Shown: positions 8,733 through 17,811, numbered from the stretch's first letter. The stretch: 64,000 bases of DNA from Aquilonibacter sp963703325 (GCA_963703325.1 OY969805.1:2542001-2606000), one strand, 5' to 3'. Numbers and translations: made by a program. Notes: generated by a model from the letters alone, not told the origin.

Positions 8733-8797
8733 GATAATCACTTTTGATAATCACTTTTGATTATCACTATTGATTATCACTTTTGATTATCAATACT
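8733..8797. repeat. Five 13-bp tandem iterons between divergent secretin and RHS genes
   Basis: Five consecutive 13-bp units: GATAATCACTTTT twice, then GATTATCACTATT, GATTATCACTTTT and GATTATCAATACT. Each junction carries a TGATWATCA-type 9-bp palindrome. The block is very AT-rich in a GC-rich genome. It lies between ATG 8656 (secretin, minus) and ATG 8875 (RHS, plus), so it probably controls one or both promoters. The half-sites resemble the GATAAT hexamers of Fur-family boxes. Confidence 0.8.
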
Positions 8798-8874
8798 GAT
8801 GTATCTGACCGCTAGGAACACCACCTTTGCGGGCGCGAACGGGCCGCGACACATCGCCTTTGTGTGAGGGATTT

Positions 8875-11800
8875 ATGCGTCGCATTTGTGCACTCGTGCT
8901 CGTTGCAATATTTTCGCTGCAAACCACGGCCTCGGCCGCATCGCCGATCCGTGTTCAGACGCCCAACCTGCAGCCGCTACTCTCGGCGATCGAAGGCTCG
9001 CACATCTTTGCGCTCCTCACCGGGCACGAAAGCCGCTACGAGGCGATCAATGCGCCGGCACCGTCGCCGGCGCCAAAGCACACGCCCATGGCGGTGCATC
9101 CCGCGGTCATCAACTATCACGCTGAAGCGCGGGTACTGATGAGTGGCAATGCGCGCATCGTCGCCGGCGAGCCGAAGCATCCCATGTATCCGTGGCAGTT
9201 CCAGGCGCAATCCGGGAGCGCTCAGCCGTCAGCAAAACGCACCCGTGCGGCAACGCCGCTGCCGCGCGCGACACCGGCAGTGCGGATGGCGGCCGCGCGT
9301 GCGACGATGCGCCCAATGGTCGTCCCCACGGCGACGCCATCTGCGCCCCCGACGACGGGCATCAACCGGTGGTGGGACTACGAAGAAGGCTTGGTCCCAG
9401 GCGTTGGCAAGTACATGGTCAACGTCGGCACCGGCAATCTGCTCGTGCAAGCAAACGATGTTGACATCCCCGAGCGTGGCATCGATCTGGCATTCCGGCG
9501 TACGTATAACAGCCAGAGCTTGCACGACGCGGCCAACGATGACGGCAGCGTGCAGTCGAACTTCGGTGACGGCTGGACGAACACGTTCGATGCGCATCTG
9601 GGCGCGAGCGGCGGAACGACGAGTGGCGTCGCAAACGTCGTCAGCGTCTACGACATCGACGGCGCCCGCTATGACTACACGCTATTAAGCGTCGGTTCGG
9701 GCGGCAGCGCATCGTACACTCCGCCGGCCGGTATGCAGGGTACATCCCTGAACTTCGACGGATCCTGCGGCTTTTATTGGACCAAGAAGACCGGCACGCA
9801 ATACGCCTTCTACGCGCCCTTTGCGACCGGCTGCAACACCACCAGCGACACGGGCTCGTTCGGGCGAATCATCTACATCTTCGGACGCAACGCGAACAAC
9901 TATGTGCATTTCGTCTATAGCTGGAACGGCAACGATAGTTCCTCGGATAATCTGTCATCGATTGCGGTCAAGCACTCGGATGGCCAGTCGTTGACGCTGG
10001 AATTCGCAAAGTTCAGCGGGAGCAGCCACGCAGAATTAGCGCACGTTGTTCGGCCCGACGGGGATACGGTCGACTTCTACTACGACACCACGACCGGCAC
10101 GCATCTGACCGAGGTTGACCAGCCCGGTCACGGAACGGGCGGCTTGTATTCGCAGTACGCCTATTACGGCTCAAGCGACCAGCTTTACTACGTCTGTAGT
10201 CCGCGCTATGTCGCTGCGGTCCAGGCGGGCACCAATGATGGCGGCTGCTCGCTCTTTAGCTTTGCATCGACCGATATCAACGGCGTCACCGACAATAACG
10301 TGACGACGGGCGCGTGGAATTGGGTCTGGGCCAACTTTGCGCCCAGCGATGGAACGGGAACTTCGCTTCAACAGAATCTGAACAATGGCTACTACTACGT
10401 AGATAGCCGGACGTTCACGTACTCGTCCGCTCCGTCGTCGAATAGTACCTGGGAGACGTGGATGACCGACACGGATGGCCACTCGACCCAGTATTTCGTT
10501 GACACGTTTGGGCGTCTCACACAACGCGACGACTATGTGGGGAGTTCCCAGGCCACTTGGCTGATCCGAACCAATACCTGGGACGCCAACAACGACCTTA
10601 CTTCGACGGTTGACCCGCGCGGCTTTGGGCTCTCAGGCTCGCCAAACCCGTACGAGACGGATTACGCGTATGACGCAAACGGTAACACTATTGCTGTTGC
10701 GCTCCCAAGCGTCACGACCAACGACGGCGCGCTTCGCCCAACGTCCACTTATAGCTACGACGCATACAACAATTTGCTTTCGTACTGCGATCCGGTGTAC
10801 AACGCGCCAAATAGCTGGTACAACCCAGCAAACACGCCGCCGACCTGCCCGACGTCAGGCATCGGTGACGGCTATACCGTCTATACGTGGAACGAAACGG
10901 ACGCGAACGAGCCGTTCGGTTATCTGACTGATACGTATACGCCGCTCGGGTACCATCGCGCGGTCGCGTACAATACCAGCAGCGAAGGCGGCGATTTCGG
11001 GTTGCCAACGTCTGTAACGGGCGCGCCCTATAGACAAAACGACAATACGGTTCGCACGCCAACCCAGACATTCACGTATGACTCTTTTGGGGATCTCGCG
11101 ACGTACAATAAAGGCAACGGTGCCTGGACGCTAACCTACGACGTACTCAATCGGCTCAGCGAGAGAACCGATCCGGACAACGTTTCATCCTACACGTGCT
11201 ACAATGCCGACGACACCGTGTCGCTGCGGCGCTCGGCATCCCAATATGCGGCAGATTCGAGCGAATCGTGCGCTGGCGTGACGCCGGCGACGAGTGCGGG
11301 CGTCTCATACACCTACGACGCCGACGAAAACACGTCCACGGAGCAGCACCATTACGGCTGCGCAACGCTTTCGAGCTGCACTGCCGGCGTGACGACAAAA
11401 TGGTATGACGGCTTTGACCGCCTTGTCGAGGTAAAGCAGGCGCAGGACCCCAGTGACGCTTATGCTTTCGCGTGGATGACGCGCTACATCTACGACATTA
11501 GTCAGGGTCAGCCGCAGAGCATCAGCGGCGGCGCCACAAACTTCCTAGCCTACGGCAATCTTTACAAGACGCAAGAGTGCCTTAGTTCGACGAGCGTCAC
11601 CGTGAGCAACAGCTCGACCCAGCTCCCGAGCTGCACGTTCCAGGATCTTCGCGGCAATACGTTTGATGCGCTCGACCGTTCACTCGCGAAATATGAAGTT
11701 GCCGCAGGAACGACGCCCGAGACGACGTCGACATACGATGGTAACAGCGAGCTCGGGTTTCTTAGCCAGAAGCGTAATGCGATGGGCCAGGCGGACACTC

Positions 11801-13803
11801 TTTCCTATGATGCTGACGGCCATTTGACTGAGGAGTCGTTCAGCGACTCGACGCCCATGCGCCGATTCATCGACGATCCTGACGGGCGTCAAGTCTCGTT
11901 GACGTCGGCGACGCTTGGGACTCAGACCCGAGGTTACGACGCGGATGGGCGACTCATTGCTACCACCGACCCGACCAATCAAACTGATCCGGGCGCGATC
12001 GCGTATAATTACTATGGCGATGGCCTTCGTAAGTCGCTCGGCCTGAGCATACCGACTCAAAGCTTTAATCAAGCGTCGCTGTTTCAGTACAGCTATCGCC
12101 CTGACGGTGCGCGCTCGTCTCTCGTCAGCTCAATCGGTAGCGGATCGAACACGTTCGCGTGGACATACACAAACGCTGGGCGCGAATTGACGCAGACCGA
12201 TCCGCTCACCGGCGAGATGACTGCCGCGGGGTCGGCTCTTGTAGCGAAGAGCTCCGCGTATGACTCATTTGGGCAGCTAAGTAGTTTGACGCTGCCGCGC
12301 AGCTTCAACTCTTTCACGAGTTTGACGCACGATCTCGAAGGCAACATCACCTATGACGCCTACTACACTAGGCGCGACGAGGCGTATGGAGGGACGTATG
12401 TCGCGCTCTTCGCAGACGGTGCCCAATGCGCGTGGAGCCCGCTGACTTCGTCGGTGAATAGTTGTACGATCGATGCGCGCTCGGGCGCGCTTCTAGGTTC
12501 CTACGTAAGTGGTTCGGGCACGCAACAAACCCCTCCTGACCCGTACACCGCAACGCATACCTATGCCTACGATGCTGCAGGGCGCCAGGTGACGGATAAC
12601 GCGGTCACGTGCGTCGGAACGGGCACCGCGACGCGCACCTACGATGCGGATGATCACATCGTTCAGCAAATGGATGCTTCGGGCTACATGGTCGGACGAC
12701 CGAATTGCGGGACTGCGCAGTATGGCCGGATTGATAGTCCCACCTACCAATGGGCGGCCGATGGTCACCTAGCATCGAGTGTGGCGCCGGTTGCTGGCTA
12801 TAGCATGTCAGCCCACTGGGATGGTAGCGATCTGCTGTACTCCGTAGAGAACACGTCAACGCAGAACAACCTATATATTTACATCGAAAAACTCGGGGTA
12901 TTCAACGCGACCTACGGGACCGAGGTCTATGACCGCGATTGGAGCGGCGCTTCGGCTGACTTTCACCTTACCGACGGGACGCCAGCCGCTCCTGCAAACT
13001 TCACTGCGCTAAACCCCGATCTGTTCGACCCGTTCCACAAGAATTGTCCCGCCGACAATTGTGTTCAGTCGCAGACGCCCGCTAACGGCGGAGCATCGGC
13101 AAGCAATGTGAATCCGATGTGGGCGCCGCTCGACGCATCGCGGTTGGATGGTTACTATGATCGGATAAATGTATTCCAGGGTGTGCGAGCCTATGACCCT
13201 TACATGAGTCAGTGGACGACACCCGATGCATACGCTGGTAACGTCGATGACCCGATGTCGCAAGAACCGTATATGTGGAATGGAAACAATCCTATTGAAT
13301 TCTCCGATCCATCTGGCTATTGCCCCGAAAATCCCACGAGTCAGCAATTGGCGAGCGATCCCTCTTGCACCATTATTACGGTCCATTCCCATCCATCTGG
13401 ACAAACGACACAGGAGCAGCTAAGCGGCATTCCGGAGAACCCGATGCAGTTCATTGCGGCGGCTATTGGGGGTCCAGAGGACGAAGCCGCGGATACGGCT
13501 GCCGAAGAGTTCTCGGAGGCGGCTGCAAAAGCTGCTGGGGAGAGCGATGCATGGCAGTTACTTAAGCGACAGGCGGGGAAGGTATTGCAGACCGGCGGTA
13601 ACACGCTGCGACAATCTACGGTAAGAGCGCTAGGCCTCACACGCCAGGAGGCTCACGAGGCGACGGAGGCGCTGAAGAAGTATAATTTGTTGCCACCGAA
13701 TTATCACTTCACAAAAATAATGGCGAGTGGTGATGTCTTTGACTCGGAAACGGGTGAATGGTACGGAAACCTTTATGACTTTCTGCCTGGTGGACGCCCC
13801 TGA
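8875..13803 (+). CDS. RHS-repeat polymorphic toxin, full length
   Basis: A 1642-residue secreted RHS protein. A signal peptide follows ATG 8875 (GAGGG about 5 nt upstream), then an Ala/Pro/Thr-rich linker to about residue 160. An RHS N-terminal region follows (GVGKYMVNVGTGNLLVQAND, RRTYNSQS), then many YD repeats (YDANGNTIAV, YDAYNNLLSY, YDADGHLTEE). The core ends at the standard NPIEFSDPSGY junction (about residue 1478). The variable 160-residue tip ends EWYGNLYDFLPGGRP; its helical segment GLTRQEAHEATEALKKYN and the TGE..GNL..F pattern look toxin-like but I cannot name the activity. RHS shells encapsulate such tips. Its cognate immunity gene follows 3 nt downstream. Confidence 0.88.
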   Translation: MRRICALVLVAIFSLQTTASAASPIRVQTPNLQPLLSAIEGSHIFALLTGHESRYEAINAPAPSPAPKHTPMAVHPAVINYHAEARVLMSGNARIVAGEPKHPMYPWQFQAQSGSAQPSAKRTRAATPLPRATPAVRMAAARATMRPMVVPTATPSAPPTTGINRWWDYEEGLVPGVGKYMVNVGTGNLLVQANDVDIPERGIDLAFRRTYNSQSLHDAANDDGSVQSNFGDGWTNTFDAHLGASGGTTSGVANVVSVYDIDGARYDYTLLSVGSGGSASYTPPAGMQGTSLNFDGSCGFYWTKKTGTQYAFYAPFATGCNTTSDTGSFGRIIYIFGRNANNYVHFVYSWNGNDSSSDNLSSIAVKHSDGQSLTLEFAKFSGSSHAELAHVVRPDGDTVDFYYDTTTGTHLTEVDQPGHGTGGLYSQYAYYGSSDQLYYVCSPRYVAAVQAGTNDGGCSLFSFASTDINGVTDNNVTTGAWNWVWANFAPSDGTGTSLQQNLNNGYYYVDSRTFTYSSAPSSNSTWETWMTDTDGHSTQYFVDTFGRLTQRDDYVGSSQATWLIRTNTWDANNDLTSTVDPRGFGLSGSPNPYETDYAYDANGNTIAVALPSVTTNDGALRPTSTYSYDAYNNLLSYCDPVYNAPNSWYNPANTPPTCPTSGIGDGYTVYTWNETDANEPFGYLTDTYTPLGYHRAVAYNTSSEGGDFGLPTSVTGAPYRQNDNTVRTPTQTFTYDSFGDLATYNKGNGAWTLTYDVLNRLSERTDPDNVSSYTCYNADDTVSLRRSASQYAADSSESCAGVTPATSAGVSYTYDADENTSTEQHHYGCATLSSCTAGVTTKWYDGFDRLVEVKQAQDPSDAYAFAWMTRYIYDISQGQPQSISGGATNFLAYGNLYKTQECLSSTSVTVSNSSTQLPSCTFQDLRGNTFDALDRSLAKYEVAAGTTPETTSTYDGNSELGFLSQKRNAMGQADTLSYDADGHLTEESFSDSTPMRRFIDDPDGRQVSLTSATLGTQTRGYDADGRLIATTDPTNQTDPGAIAYNYYGDGLRKSLGLSIPTQSFNQASLFQYSYRPDGARSSLVSSIGSGSNTFAWTYTNAGRELTQTDPLTGEMTAAGSALVAKSSAYDSFGQLSSLTLPRSFNSFTSLTHDLEGNITYDAYYTRRDEAYGGTYVALFADGAQCAWSPLTSSVNSCTIDARSGALLGSYVSGSGTQQTPPDPYTATHTYAYDAAGRQVTDNAVTCVGTGTATRTYDADDHIVQQMDASGYMVGRPNCGTAQYGRIDSPTYQWAADGHLASSVAPVAGYSMSAHWDGSDLLYSVENTSTQNNLYIYIEKLGVFNATYGTEVYDRDWSGASADFHLTDGTPAAPANFTALNPDLFDPFHKNCPADNCVQSQTPANGGASASNVNPMWAPLDASRLDGYYDRINVFQGVRAYDPYMSQWTTPDAYAGNVDDPMSQEPYMWNGNNPIEFSDPSGYCPENPTSQQLASDPSCTIITVHSHPSGQTTQEQLSGIPENPMQFIAAAIGGPEDEAADTAAEEFSEAAAKAAGESDAWQLLKRQAGKVLQTGGNTLRQSTVRALGLTRQEAHEATEALKKYNLLPPNYHFTKIMASGDVFDSETGEWYGNLYDFLPGGRP

Positions 13804-13806
13804 GCA

Positions 13807-14319
13807 GTGAGCTCTTCAAACCCTCCCGATTTGGACTTAAGATTTCGAGGAGGCTTCGGCGAGCTCGAGGGGATCAGAGCTTGTTACGCATGGCTGCGAC
13901 TTGGCGGGCGGCACCTCTCGCCCTCGGATATAACGTCGCGCCTTGCGACGCTTCCTAGAAAAGCTTGGGCAAAGGGCGACTACGCTAGGGGCCGCGGAGT
14001 CGTCAGACCCAACGGCGTGTGGCTTTGGAGCTCCGAGGGGCTCCAGTCCACCAGTCCAGAGCAACATTGCTTGGCGTTACTCGCAACGTTTTCGGGGAAG
14101 GAATCGATCATTGCCGAGATACGCCGGGAGGGCGGTCTCAGAGCGTCAATCGGAATCTGGTTTGGGCCCGATCACTATCCAAGTGGCTTCGAACTTCGGT
14201 CGTCGACCGTCGCCGCGCTCACAGGCCTTTGTGATGATTTTGTGTACAACCTACTGTGGGCGCCGGATTCGGAAGAAAATGACGGCGACGCTCACGTTAT
14301 CGACTCGAATAATGCATAG
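13807..14319 (+). CDS. DUF4279-like protein, probable immunity protein of the RHS toxin
   Basis: 170 residues from GTG 13807. Matches the DUF4279 layout I know: LRLGGRHLSPSDITSRL, then KAWAKGDYARGRG, then a GVWLWSS strand, a helix (EQHCLALLATF) and a closing GIWFGPDHYPSGFEL strand pair. Proteins of this family often lie next to polymorphic toxins. Here it directly follows the RHS tip, which is the canonical immunity position. Cytoplasmic, with no signal peptide. The partner assignment is from context. Confidence 0.7.
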   Translation: MSSSNPPDLDLRFRGGFGELEGIRACYAWLRLGGRHLSPSDITSRLATLPRKAWAKGDYARGRGVVRPNGVWLWSSEGLQSTSPEQHCLALLATFSGKESIIAEIRREGGLRASIGIWFGPDHYPSGFELRSSTVAALTGLCDDFVYNLLWAPDSEENDGDAHVIDSNNA

Positions 14320-14424
14320 GGCAAGAAAGCCTCTTCGATATATCAGCGCGGTCTTGAAGGCCTCACCCGGTAGTTCGGTCCTAAGAGGGGGCTTCTTGGC
14401 CAGCACGCGGCGTAACAAAACCGG

Positions 14425-14814
14425 GTGCCTCCGGCGTTTGGTAACTCTCAAGATCTTCGCGATATCGAAGAGCGGCTCGTCGAGCGGCCCGATGATGTCT
14501 CGCTGCTGTTTTCGCGGGCGACGATGCTCGATATGCTTGGCCGCAACGACGAGGCGCGCGATGCCTATATCGCGGTCATCAAGCGCGATGGCGCCCACGT
14601 GGGCGCACTCGGCAACCTTGGCACGCTGCTTTACAACGCCGGCTATCGCAGTGCAGCGCGGCTGCCCTATCGCGAAGCCCTCAAGCATAACCCGCGCGAT
14701 CTGCGTTCGCTGGTCAATCTCGGCAACGCGCTGCTCGAATCGAACGACTTCGGCGAAGCACGGCAGGTTTACGAGCGCGCGATCGAACTCGACCCGGATT
14801 CTGCGCCCGCGCAT
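14425..14814 (+). pseudogene. Truncated copy A of the TPR/ATP-grasp gene 5' end
   Basis: 390 bp collinear with 24300-24689 with no length change, from the GTG start through the first 130 residues (PAFGNSQDLRDIEERLVERP … DPDSAPAH). Identity looks above 90 percent at DNA level. After the codon for His (14812-14814) similarity stops abruptly and unrelated sequence begins. This is the longest of three partial copies and holds about three TPR units without the ATP-grasp part. Confidence 0.88.
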
Positions 14815-14871
14815 TACGTCGGTCGCCTCCTCGAGGTTGCTGCGCCTCGGAAAATGTTGGTGGGGAACTGA
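14815..14871 (+). pseudogene. Possible remnant of a toxin C-terminal tip (18 codons)
   Basis: The reading frame of TPR copy A continues past the homology break as YVGRLLEVAAPRKMLVGN and stops. The stop overlaps the next gene's start as TGATG (14869-14873). Direct stop/start overlap with an immunity-type gene is what a toxin-tip end would show, and the same arrangement recurs at 23737-23825. Too short to identify by itself. Confidence 0.35.
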
Positions 14872-15503
14872 TGACTGATCTTCGAGCTTTCGGAGGCGGC
14901 GCGAACCGCGCTCTTTTCAAGCGCAGTGACCTGATATTGGTTGGCATGTCCGCGATTGCGCCGGCGGCCGTGATTCTTTCTGGTCTGCTGCCGGTCTCAG
15001 CTGAACTACGGACGTACGTCCTACCGATCGACTTTGAGTTCGTGCTGTCGACAGTGGTGGCTATCATAGCATTGGTTTGGTCGCTTAGAGCGGCGCGCAG
15101 TCGGCAATGGGGCTCGGCGCTCCTGGCGCTCGGGCTCCTACTATTTCTCTTGCTTCCGCTTGTCTCGCTCTTTTACAACGTTTCCACCGTTTACGACAGA
15201 ACGTGGGGTCGTCTTCGTTACGCAAATCGAATCCTTACATTCTTGACGCTAAAGCCGACGTATGATCAAGAGATCGACGGGCCGCCAAAACCAGGTTCAG
15301 CGATTAAATTATTTGTTTGGCACGAGGATTTGGAAGGTGGGTACGGCGTCGCGTATGATCCAGAAGGAAGCTTGGCGCGCGGGGCCGCGCGACTACCGGC
15401 TTTGCCCTCTAACCCGTCAAACTATTCTCGCGGTCTTTGCAAGATCACGTACCTTGGATCGCATTACTATCTGGTCTCTTTTGGATGCAGCGTCTCCGGC
15501 TGA
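14871..15503 (+). CDS. Membrane protein, candidate orphan immunity protein
   Basis: 210 residues with three hydrophobic helices (about 21-43, 50-70 and 82-103) and a soluble C-terminal domain of about 100 residues (LFVWHEDLEGGYGVAYDPEG…). No family is recognised. It starts inside the stop codon of the preceding tip remnant and lies between TPR copy A and another tip fragment. Membrane-embedded immunity proteins are typical against pore-forming or periplasm-acting toxins. Function inferred from position only. Confidence 0.5.
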   Translation: MTDLRAFGGGANRALFKRSDLILVGMSAIAPAAVILSGLLPVSAELRTYVLPIDFEFVLSTVVAIIALVWSLRAARSRQWGSALLALGLLLFLLLPLVSLFYNVSTVYDRTWGRLRYANRILTFLTLKPTYDQEIDGPPKPGSAIKLFVWHEDLEGGYGVAYDPEGSLARGAARLPALPSNPSNYSRGLCKITYLGSHYYLVSFGCSVSG

Positions 15504-15563
15504 AGGTTGAACGTCTCATCGGAATTCTGCGTGCATCAGAGTGCGATGGGGGTACGATAATAA

Positions 15564-15884
15564 AGGACCGTTGGCCCCATCTCGAACTCGAGCGGCAAGC
15601 TTGGCGGAAGCATAGCAGTCAGCGGCGGCATTGCCGTACCATCGGCCGGAAAGACAGTTGGAGAAACACTGTCAGCTGATCGGACCGGCGGTTCAGTCAC
15701 GGTTCCGGTTGCCGACGGCGTCGGAGTAGGCGGAGAAGGTTATCACACTTCCGCCGGCAGCTTCGGCGGAATCGTGGTCAGCTGGCCGGGCACGACAGCA
15801 AGCGGATCAGGGTCCTTCAACCTTCAATCCGCGGCATCAGGCTCGAGCCAAAGTTCCTCGAAACCTAGCGGCGGTCCACAGTGA
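15564..15884 (+). pseudogene. Decapitated RHS-tip fragment, Gly/Ser-rich
   Basis: An open frame with no start codon of its own, from just after a TAA (15561-15563) to TGA 15882-15884. It encodes 106 residues such as VGPISNSSGKLGGSIAVSGG and GYHTSAGSFGGIVVSWPG, ending in the low-complexity tail SSSKPSGGPQ. The Gly-rich beta pattern and the GGPQ end resemble the ends of other tips in this array. An immunity-type gene with a strong ribosome site follows at once. Confidence 0.55.
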
Positions 15885-15898
15885 GGAGGCTCTGCTCC

Positions 15899-16129
15899 AT
15901 GTCAGGAATCATTCCCGTTTTCCCTCTCATCGCGTTAGCCTTCTCGTTTTTCGTTCCGAAGCGAATGCCGTTCATGGCTCGGGTACTCTACGTGGCGTGC
16001 GCCCTTTCGGTCGTCCTCGTTGCATACTTCTCTGGGTCCGTTGGTTGGCGAGCAATCCTCTTTGGAGCGCCGCCAGGTCTGGCCTGGGTATATCTCTTAA
16101 ACAGATACTCAGGGCGTGCAACGGCTTAG
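15899..16129 (+). CDS. Small membrane protein, candidate orphan immunity protein
   Basis: 76 residues with three hydrophobic stretches in sequence (IIPVFPLIALAFSFFV, a middle helix VLYVACALSVVLVAYF, and GLAWVYLL). ATG 15899 is preceded by GAGGAGG at 15883-15889, 9 nt away, which decides the start over a GTG at 15881. The ribosome site overlaps the end of the Gly-rich tip fragment, so tip and immunity gene were translationally coupled. Family unknown. Confidence 0.5.
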   Translation: MSGIIPVFPLIALAFSFFVPKRMPFMARVLYVACALSVVLVAYFSGSVGWRAILFGAPPGLAWVYLLNRYSGRATA

Positions 16130-16492
16130 AGCCTTTCGGCCTAGCGCCGAAGCGTAGGCTCCGTCGTTACCCGAGAACTCACAGCTGATAACTGTGAGGG
16201 TGATTGATGACCAGGGCGGCCGTGATGGCCCAACGCCCGCCGATAGCCTGCGCATTCTCGTGGTCGATGCGGAAAGCTTCAATGTACCCCTATGGTGGTA
16301 AAGTTAGAAGTGTTTCTTCGGCAGACGGTGCGGCTGCAGATGAGGTTCGTCTGTTCGGTGCTGGTTATGAAGCACGTGCCTTTGGGGGAAAGTGCGTTGT
16401 CAGGTTTTGGGAGAATCACCGGGGTGGTTTTCGACGAGATTTGCCCCCGCGCCCAATGAGGGGCGGCGACGAGGCATGGCGTATAGACCCTG
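16130..16492. other. Gene-poor stretch before TPR copy B
   Basis: No convincing gene. It contains a perfect 7-bp hairpin, CTCACAG-ctgataa-CTGTGAG (16178-16198), without a T-run. A 102-codon open frame (16204-16512) has no recognisable domain and runs into TPR copy B, so I treat it as chance or debris. The last 15 bp (GGCGTATAGACCC) are shared with the region before the other TPR copies. Confidence 0.5.
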
Positions 16493-16605
16493 GTGCTTCC
16501 GGCGTTTGGTAATTCTCAAGACCTTCGCGAGATCGAAGAGCGGCTCGTCGAGCGCCCCGATGATGTGTCGCTGCTATTTTCGCGGGCGACGATGCTCGAT
16601 ATGCT
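16493..16605 (+). pseudogene. Truncated copy B of the TPR/ATP-grasp gene 5' end
   Basis: 113 bp collinear with 24300-24412, starting at the same GTG and ending within the codons for MLDM. It breaks 2 bp before the inverted repeat of an IS3-family element (16608). Sequence past the element is not TPR-like, so the remainder was lost or replaced. Confidence 0.85.
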
Positions 16606-16621
16606 CGTGGGATGGGTCCCG

Positions 16622-17473
16622 TCATGCGGCCAGTGATTTCTGTGGGGTTGAGTTAGTTTCATAACGCGAGAGGAACTCCTCGGGCGTCATGCCGTTGAGC
16701 GCGCTGTGGGGATGGCCCGCGTTGTACGCGCGGCGCCACGCGTCAGCAGCAACGCGCGCCTCGAAGATGGTTCGGAACCGATTTGCGACGAGCAATTCGT
16801 CTCGCACCCGAGAGTTGAACGATTCGATGAAAGCATTTTGCGTAGGCTTTCCAGGCTGGATGAAAAGCAGCTCGACTTTGTGTTCATACGCCCATGTTTC
16901 AAGCGCAGAAGCAATGAATTCCGGGCCGTTATCTATGCGCAGGAACTTGGGATATCCATGCTCACGCGTTGCATCCTCGAGCGTTCGTACAACCGAGGCG
17001 CTCGGATATGAAAACGCGGGATCGACGGCCATGGCGTATCGGCTCCTTTCATCAAGCAAGGTGAGCGCTCGAAAGACGCGCCCGTGAAGCAGCCGATCGG
17101 AGACGAAGTCCATCGTCCAGATGTCATTCGGCCGCTCGGCTCGGTGCAGCGGCGTACCGCGAACGTACTTTGCTCGGCTTCGTCTGCGTCTCCGAGCGAT
17201 CTGCAGATTTGCAAGCCGATAGAGTCGTCTGAATCTATCGCTTTCCCCGGCGACACGCTCGTAGATCACATAAAGACGCTTGCATCCATAGCGCGGATGT
17301 TCTTGCGCGAGCTGGGTAAGCCGCTTCATCAGCGGTCCGTCTTGGAGCGCCCTGAGCCCGATTATTTCCTTGAGCGATCGGCGGCGCGCGCGCATGATCT
17401 TGCGTGCCTCGCGCTGGCTCAGCCCATCTTTTTGCAACGCCTTCACTGCTTCTTGTCGCTGCGAAGGCCCCAT
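16622..17473 (-). CDS. IS3-family transposase OrfB (DDE integrase core)
   Basis: 283 residues. An HTH_21-type segment (MKRLTQLAQEHPRYGCKRLY) is followed by the rve core, with catalytic acids in IWTMDFVSD, LRIDNGPEF and NAFIESFN. It cuts and joins the element's ends, normally as an OrfA-OrfB fusion. It overlaps orfA by 31 nt. The frame is intact, so the element may still be active. Confidence 0.9.
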   Translation of the reverse strand: MGPSQRQEAVKALQKDGLSQREARKIMRARRRSLKEIIGLRALQDGPLMKRLTQLAQEHPRYGCKRLYVIYERVAGESDRFRRLYRLANLQIARRRRRSRAKYVRGTPLHRAERPNDIWTMDFVSDRLLHGRVFRALTLLDERSRYAMAVDPAFSYPSASVVRTLEDATREHGYPKFLRIDNGPEFIASALETWAYEHKVELLFIQPGKPTQNAFIESFNSRVRDELLVANRFRTIFEARVAADAWRRAYNAGHPHSALNGMTPEEFLSRYETNSTPQKSLAA

Positions 17474-17736
17474 CCGTTTTTTCGGATCAGATTATCCATT
17501 GCGTCGACTTTGAGCGTGAGTTTTGCGATGATGCGGTGCATCTGCGCATTTTCGGCTTCGAGTTCTTTCAGCCGCACGACGTCGGCTACGTCCATGCCGG
17601 CATATTTCGACTTCCAAAGCCGGATCGTGTTGGCATGAACGCCGTGCTTGCGGGCGAGTTCGCCAACCGATGCTCCGGCATCATACTCGCGAACGATCGC
17701 AACGATCTGCGCTTCGGTGAAGCGGCTCTTGCGCAT
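17443..17736 (-). CDS. IS3-family transposase OrfA (DNA-binding)
   Basis: 97 residues: MRKSRFTEAQIVAIVREYDA, a helix-turn-helix ending HGVHANTIRLWKSKYAG, and a leucine-zipper-like helix (LKELEAENAQMHRIIAKL). Binds the inverted repeats. 76 percent or so of positions match OrfA of the second element at 19864, so the two elements are relatives but distinct. Confidence 0.9.
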   Translation of the reverse strand: MRKSRFTEAQIVAIVREYDAGASVGELARKHGVHANTIRLWKSKYAGMDVADVVRLKELEAENAQMHRIIAKLTLKVDAMDNLIRKNGWGLRSDKKQ

Positions 17737-17811
17737 GGGTGGATCTCCTTGACTGCCCGGTTGGGCGGAAATCCACAGTTATCCCTGGCTCCGGTTTCAG
17801 GACCCATCCCA

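Larger units (their letters stand above)
16608..17811 (-). mobile_element. IS3-family insertion sequence (IS407-like), complete, no target duplication
   Basis: 1204 bp bounded by perfect 12-bp inverted repeats TGGGATGGGTCC / GGACCCATCCCA. It carries overlapping orfA and orfB on the minus strand, as in IS3-family elements that make OrfAB by -1 frameshifting. The flanking tetranucleotides (CTCG and CCTT) do not match. The left flank is the TPR repeat and the right flank an M23 peptidase fragment, so the insertion is not a simple one into a single gene. Confidence 0.88.

Noticed and set aside
8733..8797. CRISPR-like array
   Set aside because: The 13-bp units are directly tandem with no spacers and no cas genes are present.
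16204..16512. 102-codon open frame before TPR copy B
   Set aside because: No domain, no ribosome site, odd composition, and its end is just TPR copy B read in another frame.
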